The notes under the pieces: generated by a model
What the model was told of the DNA's origin: nothing
Database searches by the model: none
What the model saw: only the letters and a program-made list of their open reading frames with translations
Source of the DNA: Lepidodermella squamata
Lineage: Eukaryota; Gastrotricha
Assembly (NCBI GenBank): GCA_047495785.1
Contig: JBLDXI010000015.1
Location: 682,001 to 746,000 of the forward strand
Reading direction: 5' to 3'
Length of the DNA: 64,000 nucleotides
Shown: positions 56,386 through 64,000 of the stretch, one piece after another
How positions within the stretch are numbered: position 1 is the stretch's first letter
How the letters are laid out: every line of letters begins with the position of its first letter
Translations under genes and position numbers: made by a program

Positions 56386-58529
56386 ATTAGTTTCGAGCCA
56401 TTAATTTTCTAAATCGATTAATAAGGCATGAAACTAAAATCAATGGATGTAATGAAGAAGCTTGCTTTCCAAATTTACTTGGAGGGAGTCATTGAAGAAA
56501 TTCCTAAACATTAAACATTGTTTATCTTAGTTAGTAGAGCATATAGTTAGACAAGTAGTTAGAGCATACACGGAGAATGCTTGCTGTAAATCATGCTGGA
56601 AAAAGCAGGCTGAAAAAAGGAAAAAAGACTGAGATTTGAAAAATCTGACAAAATGAGATGCTGATCAGATCCAGCACATATCTCAATTTTTCATTCCAGT
56701 TTCAACCGCCAGTAATTTGGCCGAAAATGAGCAATCAAGTTCCCGGTGAAAGTCCTATAGCCGAAAGCGTTGAAAATTTCGACTGAAAAACATTTCCTGC
56801 TGGATTGTTTAAGAGATGAACTTATCTTGCGTCATTACGCAACAGATGCAGCATAATCGCGAAGTGAAATAAAACAAATCAATGGAGTAATTCATGCAGC
56901 TTGTTTGAGTAGCTTTTTGTCTCAAGAAAGTAGTTTGCTAAGCTCTACATCTCATTGTTCAAGTCTCTCGATCTCTGAGTTCCGACTTGGAACTTGGAAC
57001 CTGATTCTAGCTTTGTAACCATCGACGCCTACGATTTTTAAAACCTTTTGAAATTTCAACTTAATATTTTTTAAATTTCAGGGATTAATAAAATAATTAT
57101 TTTTATTAAACCCTGAAAATTTAATTTTTACAAAAGGGAAATTATCCAGAATATTCAAGCATGCATAACGACAACACGTCAGTTAGTATGGCGGGATTCA
57201 AGCTTCGGCGTCCTAGCTACGTCTCATGCCCACATTGTAACTTAAATGTTGGAGCATGTATGGAGTACTGAGGTACTGAGGTACACCAAAAATACTGGCT
57301 TGAACACCAATCGAGGTCTTAGTAAAACACTTTTGCTGGGTCTACAGTCTACATTATCCAGCTTCGCTCCATGGGTGCACCTGGGACCTCCTTGTACGCT
57401 TTCTCGCCAGCCCTCGGTTTGGCTCGAACCACGAGGCACCACCAGGTGTGACCACCAAGTGTATGGTAAGACAAAAAATTCAAATAGAGCTTTGCAGCAA
57501 TATAGATAACGTGCCTCCGCCCTTTCTTATCAAAGTATGTAGCAGCTATGCAATGCATCCATCATCTATAAAGTATTGCTGGTCGATTCTGAAAATTGTA
57601 TGATTGGGCTCATTCACGCCTCATGCGATACTTGATGCTGCGTAAGGCAGCTTTGGAAGTTTGGCGGGCGTGAACCTGACAGCGCTGAAGCGCCGGCTAA
57701 AGCCTTGCGGTCACAGCGTGCGTCAATTGCTTTGAGAATGTTGCCATCCGTCGGCATTCGTAGGCCGCTACGAAGACCCTTTTTATGGGCACTGCTCAGT
57801 CAGGTAGCCCCTATGTTGATTTTTGTGTTAACCCTACCCGTTCCGCGGTCCTACTTTCTGATATTTTTAAACGTGACAATATTTTGATCCAAATTACATG
57901 AAACAGAGCGCAAAACCCGGCGTTTCTATTCCGTGATGAAGGTCGTAGTCTTGTAAATGCTGCAAAAATTGATTTTCACATGAGTTTTGCGAATTAGATG
58001 TTTTTACTGATCGCTGCTAATGAGGTTATTTTTGACACTGTGACCTTGGGACCTCATAAAAAGTAACGAGAAAATCAGTCGTTTTATTCAAGCCCCGTCG
58101 TTTTAGTACGTCTCGTGATGACAGCCTGTATGATGGCTGCGGCCTCAGCCTATCGATTATCGATCTCTCTGGCTACAATTGGCTTACACTGATATCCCAT
58201 GGCCCAGAAGTCGAATCACACACTCTGTTTTTAAGTCCGGGTCGGTGCCCATCGCAAGGTCGAGCTCAAGCTAACGTTGACGCAAAGTCACATCGTTATT
58301 CATCACAGTAAGGATTTCGTTTTTCGACGTGTCCTAAATTCTGAACCTGCCCAGCAGTTATATGTCTTTTCAATAACTCTGAGCTGCCCTTTGGCGTAAA
58401 CGCTTTTAAATAAACAACAAAGAAATAACAAAGAAAATAAGGAGATATCAGGGTTGTCAAATGGGTCAGTAGCTCGTCGGCTAGATCAATCGAAGGTGGA
58501 AGATAGTGCCGTCAGGAAGCGTCATGGCG
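56386..58529. other. Gene-poor region
   Basis: No gene supported. Overlapping open frames near 57242-57558 on both strands lack recognisable content. Confidence 0.4.
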
Positions 58530-60180
58530 CCGCTCACAGGTTGCTCCTGGTACCGGCCAATCTCCCAAACCTTCTGGTAGCCAAGTTATGCAGAGAGCGC
58601 CTCAACCACCTGCAGATTGGCCACGTCGAGACTAATACCGTCGAATACCGTCGGGCATTGCGGAACAGCATTAGCTTCGATTTCCAGAAGGTGCGCAGTA
58701 GCCCGAAAACCGAGGAGTAGTGGGATTTCGAACTGAGCGGAATTGCTGAAGTTGCCAGTGCTGAACCGGTAACCGACTTCACCCACAGGTCAAGCGTAGA
58801 CAGACTAGCAGTTCGTAGGTCGATGTGCGTCGCACCAGACCGCTGCATTGTTGATCCAAGCCGATTTGCGACATGATGAAGCATGTATCCATTATTAGAG
58901 TTCCCACAGGTCTGCATCGCCCCGGGCAGATATTTCGCATTCGGCCGGCAAAATGCACGTGCTGCGGCAAGCAATCGCTTCGTCATATTCGTGTTCTACA
59001 ATTCGCAATCAGACGACCGCAATCAAGTCCAAATTAGACGGACGAGGAAAATATCCGGTGACGATTCGAAAGACGGCAGCTCAAGAATCAGGGACAATGT
59101 CAAAAACATCCATTCACCGCACTTGCGACCCACCATTGCCAGTTTTAGCTATCTAAGGTTCGTTCGGAGCCTACTCCCCATCCCACCTGAACGGCGAAGT
59201 GGTAATAGAATGTATATACAGAAGAAAAATAGAACTAATAAGTTGTGGTAGAAAACCCAATTCAGATAAATACGTAATTTTAACTGGCTTGCCATTGGGG
59301 CCTTCAAAGTTCCATCCGCAGTCGCCTACGTAGCAGTATGAGGTGCCGTACATTGGCTGGTCGCTGCCGCCTCTGGGAATTCATAGCGTAATTAGGATAG
59401 GTGAGCCAACTTGCTGGCAGCAAGTCAGGCAGCCTGTATAGCGCGATCAGTTGCAACTGCGTCGGGCAAGGCGCGCAGTCTTACAGCATCATAGAAGAAT
59501 TGCTGGCAACAACGGCACGGCGCCGCGGCGGGGAACCTCAGCTGTGTGACGACGGTTGCGACCCGGCGTCAAGTGTAACGGCTTGTTACCTCCACGACAA
59601 CCCCTTGCAACCACGGCTAATTTGCGCAGCCTTTAAGCAGGTTGGGACAGTTACAGCAGTGAGCTTCATCGAGGGTGCTTCTCAGCGAGTTGGCCACACT
59701 TGACGGGGTACCAAGTACCAGGCAGGCAGACGATGGGAACATGTCAATAGTGGGGGCTGTTGGTGATATTTCGGAGTGAATACACAGATCAGCAACAGAT
59801 CTGCAGGCCGATAGACGGGAGGTTAGCACAATACAGTGTTCTCCCATCTCAGCGAAGGGCAGTGGACTAGTCGGATCCGGCTCACCGGGGGCGATGAACA
59901 CAGTAGTCTTCGCAAGTTTCAAGAGATAATCTGCAGCGTCCCCGTCGACGAGCCAAGGGCTATGAGAGGATGGGGGTAGTTGCGGATTATTGACCAGTGG
60001 GGATGAGACGACATTTTGAGCATGGGAACATCGCCTTCGGTCTCCATACGGTCGTCGTAGGACGAGACATCGGCGCTGCGATGCGACAAGATGAGCGAAG
60101 GCAGTAGCCTCGCGGTCCCCCACATCGATTTTTGCGCCATTCGCACCCAGAGCACCCACGAGTAAAAAGGCGCAACAAAC
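58530..60180 (-). pseudogene. GC-rich, coding-like but frame-broken region, unidentified
   Basis: Base composition is clearly more GC-rich than on either side, and long stretches on the minus strand read as plausible protein, but no single frame or obvious splicing joins them. Coding-like pieces, from 60180 leftwards: a hydrophobic leader-like CAFLLVGALGANGAKIDVGD, then PWLVDGDAADYLLKLAKTTV and PDPTSPLPFAEMGEHCIVLT (59617-60000), YGTSYCYVGDCGWNFEGP (about 59290-59345, preceded by a CAG), PRPSNLDLIAVV (about 59020), and VGYRFSTGNFSNSAQFEIP through VVEALSA to a stop (58586-58786). I do not recognise the family. It may be a decayed gene or a multi-exon gene whose junctions I could not resolve. 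Confidence 0.35.
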
Positions 60181-62488
60181 GGAACAGTTTATTTTCTATT
60201 ATTTGAAGGAAAAAGACAGATTATATTAATTTCAACCTAAAAAGCTTGCTGTCGCTACTTACCCATCATCTATACCCTCAATCGAATGAGCAGCCGGAAT
60301 CCCCGCAATGCCCTTGTTTCCAGAATAAATATCGTTGCTGAGTTCACGAGGCTGCTGCTGCCATGAGCTTGGTTGTCGTGGCTATTTTCGGTTATCAGAG
60401 AATCGGAATTGAAGAATTGCGTCGATGGGCAACGACATTTCGAATGAGCAGCCGGAATCCCCATAATGCCCTTGGTCCCAGATTAAACATCGTATAAACC
60501 GAAGGCTAGAACTTGGCCATTTTGCTGTTTTTGGGCCATGCCTTCGGTGTAAAAGAATCAACAAAGAAAGTTTGCTAAAAGTTTCTGTTGCTTATCCCCA
60601 CTGAGAGGATAGGGCGCGAACACCAGCATATATTGAGAACTGGCGCAGAGGAATGAGCAGAAAAAAGGATTAAGGAAATATATTACAGATCTAACTTGGC
60701 AAATGTAGCAGGCGAACGCTTGTTTTCGACTGAAAACGCTTTGTAAAATGCTCTAACATCAAAATGAGAGAAAAGATAAATAATATGTATTTGATGAGTC
60801 AAGGCATAACAAATGGCCTGCTTTTTCGAATAAGCTTCAAGTGAATATAGACCGATTAACTACCGCTAAACTATTTATATGCAGGTAAGAAAGAAAATTG
60901 ATGAGCGCATCGCCGGTTTTATGTTATACACTTACTAATTATTTATTATTGCCCTTTTATTATTGCTGCTTATGTTTTTTTCATCTCCTTCTGATTCGCT
61001 ACGATTTTAAAGTTGCTGTCCTGCGCCATTTTTATTTTCGCACTCATTGCATAAATAGCGCCACCATGCAATAATTTAAGATTACCTAATAATAATCGGT
61101 ATAACAGGTTACTGGAGCCATTAAGCGGCCGGCTACATCATCAAAACAACACGCTAAGTTGGCCGCATCTACTGCTTAAGTTCAGTATCAATAGCGTATT
61201 AACCACTGATTACAGTGAACGCGCAAAAATAGTAGTAGCTGATGGCTTTGTTCAATTTAACTTCGATGTGAGAGCATCATAACAAAGCTTGATGTTAATA
61301 CGCTTAATGGCTTATCCTGAGATAATTGGTCTTTAAACAATCATAGGGAATAAAAAATTGTTATTGTCAACATTCTTGCTACAGTGCTATTACCCGGTAT
61401 AAGAAACGCTCGGTGCATTTTAAATGTAAAACATGATATCAAATAATGATTTGATAGGAAGTATAATTTCGACTGATGGTAAGATGAACGAAAGAGATAA
61501 ACTATTCGATACTTTATAGGTATACTAATAATCTTTGATTTAACTGAACCTTTTAACTGAAAATTTTAATTTCAAGGTCAGCAGCTTCTACATACCTATT
61601 ACCAACGATTTTTCGGTTGGAAATCTTCAAATTTCCCAAACTTTTGACATTGTTTGTCTATAGCAAGCCATAGTCTATTGCAAATATAGCATTATGTTCA
61701 AATTTTTCGCTTTGAGTGAGCGATTCATATTTTTTCATGTTTCAAATATCGCGACTTCCGCGCCAGAACAGTGTGCCGGAAATAGAAACAAATGGCGTCA
61801 TGAATGGGTCACACGGTAGTTCAGTGGATAGCTGTCTGCTGTGTATTGAGTGTCAAGATCGATGGGCACGAGTTCGATCCTCACCCGGGTCGACCGTGGT
61901 TTATCAACGACGCTCTACCCCGACGGTGGCCGACCACTCCATCGTGTTACAAAAGTGGAAATTGGTAGATTAGGAGTGTCAGCGAGATTGCACTAATCGC
62001 TACCGAGCTGTCCCCAAGAGACCCCAACAAGCGACCCTAAGAGCGCTCATTCGGGACGCATGGCTTCGGCCCATCTATTCAACGAATCATCAAAAACAAA
62101 AATAAAAAGGAATTTTTGAATTTTCGAATGGAAAGCCTTTCTTTGAAGATTCTTTAAGATGGATTCTTTATTTTCTGATATTTGTGCGCTGCCTGTATTT
62201 TCGAGTAGCACGAAGTATAGATCGAGGAAAACGAATGAAAAGACTGAAATCAAGTCGAAGCGAGCCTTTAGGCGAGTGGAGACGAGATATCACTAGTTGA
62301 ATGGGTTTTGCGAGATCTATGCGAGTGCTACTCGAAAATATAGACTCCTACTCATACTATATCATACAATATATACATAAAAGCATAAAAACGAATTAAA
62401 GCAAAAATCGACTAATTTCACATAAAAATCAAATAGTAAATGACGTTTCAACTGGCGTTTCGAGCTTGATCTAAGCCCAGGTCGTCGA
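60181..62488. other. AT-rich intergenic region
   Basis: No gene supported. Direct repeats CGAATGAGCAGCCGGAATCC occur at about 60282 and 60440 with matching flanks (ATAATGCCCTTG-type). A degenerate tRNA-like segment is at 61797-61905. Confidence 0.4.
61797..61905 (+). repeat. Degenerate tRNA-like segment, possible SINE head
   Basis: An A-box-like TAGTTCAGTGGATAGC is followed about 45 nt later by a B-box-like GAGTTCGATCC. Acceptor and T stems do not pair well, so it is not a functional tRNA gene; the layout fits the 5' end of a tRNA-derived SINE. Confidence 0.35.
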
Positions 62489-62843
62489 TCATTTCGCGTA
62501 GCATTTGCCGACTGTAGCCAAGTAATGAGCTTTGGTTCTGCGGGGTTTCAATTTTCTGAGAAAATCTAGATAGATTTCTAAAAGCCAGTTCGATAGGTAT
62601 CGTGAGAAGCATTTTTCGGTGCGGAAAAGTGTCACGATGAGATGCATTACGTGAGGCAATTCGAGCTGAAACCATTTCAGAGCAGTTCTTTTCTTGACTA
62701 TGCGAGATACATTTGTACCAAGTTATTGAAATTATGCGCAATCGACTTACTCTCCACAGGTGCGCAACCACCAAAGCGCTGATTCCATTATCCCGTACAA
62801 CTTGTTCCAACTGTAGAACTTCAGACCGTAATATTCGGCTTAG
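62489..62843 (-). CDS. Unidentified gene, last two exons
   Basis: Two phase-0 exons, 62751-62843 and 62489-62665, are joined by an 85-nt intron with GTAAGT and TTTCAG. Together they encode 89 residues ending in a TGA: LRSEVLQLEQVVRDNGISAL, VVAHLWR, then LELPHVMHLIVTLFRTEKCF and a Leu/Tyr/Lys-rich amphipathic C-terminus (LDFLRKLKPRRTKAHYLA). It looks like the helical C-terminus of a larger intracellular protein that I cannot name. The upstream intron contains the Tigger-derived MITE, whose end lies 21 nt before the acceptor. Reading straight through the intron also stays open, but the splice sites and the composition of the alternative frame favour splicing. 5' exons were not identified. Confidence 0.5.
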
Positions 62844-62864
62844 CTGTAAGCCTTTGCATGTATA

Positions 62865-63311
62865 CCGTATTTTACGAATTATTAGGCAGGACCCAATTAT
62901 AGGGCAGAACCGGAATAAAGGGCAGAGGGTAATGGTCATTTGAAACAATAAAGGGCAGAACCGTATTAATAAGCAGGGCCTTGTATGAAGTGGCTTACAT
63001 GAGCGCCTGCTGAGTGAGTGGTTAGAGTTGGATGGGTTGAGATTTTTCGTCAATAAGTGCAAAAATCGCCCTTTATCCACATTAATCCTCTTGAGCAAAC
63101 ACTTTACGCGTGTAGCCATAGGTGGAGGGCAGTAGCTATAGTGGTTATTCGGCGGATTTCACTGTTGATCTAGGTACTCTTCGGGTGACTGATCAGGTTC
63201 GAAAAAATAAAAGGCAGAGCCGAAATAAAGGGCAGACCCTAAATACAGGACAGGACTTGAACCTCGTTTGAAAAAAATACTGGGCAGGGTCTTATAATTC
63301 GTAAAATACGG
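62865..63311 (+). mobile_element. Tigger-derived nonautonomous element, 447 bp
   Basis: It has the same terminal inverted repeats as 7776-9621 (CCGTATTTTACGAATTAT...), with TA at 62863-62864 and 63312-63313. Left subterminal GGCAGAACCGG and AAAGGGCAGA motifs and the right end match the full-length element closely. The middle keeps short, mutated remnants of the transposase intron region (ATTAATCCTCTTGAGCAAACAC corresponds to about 8205-8230) but lacks the rest, so it is an internal-deletion derivative. Confidence 0.88.
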
Positions 63312-63324
63312 TAACTTTGTTAAT

Positions 63325-63406
63325 ATATATCCATTATTCATCATCATCACACAGAAATTCCAAAGATATATCCATTATTCATCATCATCACACAGAAATT
63401 CCAAAG
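63325..63406 (+). repeat. 41-bp tandem duplication
   Basis: ATATATCCATTATTCATCAT and the following 21 bases, ending CCAAAG, are repeated twice without change, starting 12 bp beyond the MITE target site. It includes a CAT microsatellite. Confidence 0.85.
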
Positions 63407-64000
63407 GCGTTTGAAACTCCGGGGCAAAGAATAAGGCCGAATTAAGCGTAATTTCGGAAAGCGGAAAGATTTTATGAACACCAATGGATGTTGGTGGGTA
63501 GTCATAGAACATAGAACATAGAAAGCCGTGGAAAACGATGGAAACCGCGCGGTTTCAACGGAAGGGCAATTGTGTGCGCAACTTTTCTTAGCTATAATAG
63601 GCGGGGTTTTACTTGTTTCGATCCACCTTAAAACTTGAAAAAATTTCAATTTTCCCTTATTCGTGAATTTTATTAGCGACAAAGCGGAAAACCAACTCGC
63701 CGTTCCTAGTGCTAAATTTCACGAGCTATCTAACGAATGAATTCCTTTTTCGGTATGACTCCCTGTTTTTTTACAATAAGCCGCGCTGGAACAACTTTGA
63801 TAAAAAAGTAAGTCATTTATTGACATTTGGATTAATTAATTCCGGATGATGGATGATATTCAACTGCGACTGCAGTGACAAATATTAATGTTGAGTAGGT
63901 GACTCGAGGTGTTCTATTTAATGTTATAGGCCTTAGATTCACAGAACGGACCCATTTGACGCCACAACTCTTGTCGAAATCAAATTGGTTTACCAAAATT
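63407..64000. other. Right edge, nothing recognised
   Basis: AT-rich sequence in which 5' exons of the minus-strand gene at 62489-62843 might lie; none could be supported. An open frame at 63347-63682 (-) overlaps the tandem duplication and is not convincing. Confidence 0.4.

Noticed and set aside
61797-61905. Functional tRNA gene
   Set aside because: A- and B-box-like sequences exist, but acceptor and T stems do not pair and no clear anticodon loop forms.
62448-63119. Single-exon 223-residue gene on the minus strand
   Set aside because: It reads through the Tigger-derived element and through an intron with strong GTAAGT and TTTCAG sites; the spliced two-exon model is better.
1-64000. Prokaryotic operons, CRISPR arrays, phage or viral genes
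   Set aside because: None seen; all supported genes are spliced and animal-type, and the repeats are eukaryotic transposons or simple repeats.

Overview
The window is nuclear DNA of a small invertebrate, most likely a nematode or another compact-genome ecdysozoan. Genes are spliced by many introns of about 46-70 nt, the DNA is AT-rich, and MITE-type repeats are dense. The proteins are animal-type: Cys-loop ligand-gated channels, CCP/sushi-like modules, EGF repeats, papain- and trypsin-type proteases, and Tigger and hAT transposons. The species cannot be fixed from the sequence. No prokaryotic features, rRNA or CRISPR arrays were seen.

Layout. 1-4.3 kb: two tandem Cys-loop channel genes (+), the first cut by the window edge and lacking TM4. 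4.6-5.4 kb: a 3' partial gene (-) with six-cysteine CCP-like modules. 7.8-9.6 kb: an apparently intact Tigger/pogo transposon whose transposase has one 53-nt intron. 11.1-13.4 kb: a complete three-exon alpha-amylase (-). 15.1-17.1 kb: a multi-exon gene (+) joining EGF-like repeats to a papain-family protease. 20.5-48.5 kb: the centrepiece, an array of secreted 18-cysteine genes in four-gene blocks with order and strand -,+,-,+. Two blocks are intact (20.5-25.8 and 43.4-48.5 kb); between them lies a decayed third block (pseudogenes at 29.8 and 31.2 kb, a lone last exon at 41.3 kb) filled with transposons. 52-53.8 kb: a broken serine-protease gene with a perfect 111-bp inverted duplication of its own exon. 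54.7-56.4 kb: hAT-type insertions with 8-bp target duplications. 58.5-60.2 kb: a GC-rich, coding-like but frame-broken region (-). 62.5-62.8 kb: the last two exons of an unidentified gene (-) with a Tigger deletion derivative in the upstream intron.

How the genes relate. Each four-gene block consists of two head-to-head pairs separated by about 490-500 bp and about 425 bp; these lengths are nearly the same in both blocks, which suggests shared bidirectional promoters. All eight intact paralogs have a signal peptide, a mature N-terminus starting at cysteine, and exactly 18 mature cysteines arranged 6+3+6+3 over four exon-coded modules. Amylase, EGF-papain protease, serine protease and the cysteine-rich proteins are all predicted to be secreted, which would fit digestive, surface or defence roles; that is inference only. 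I do not recognise the 18-cysteine family.

Splice sites are relaxed: seven of about 39 inferred 3' splice sites are AAG, and one intron is GC-AG. Exon boundaries were inferred by hand from reading frame, paralog alignment and splice motifs.
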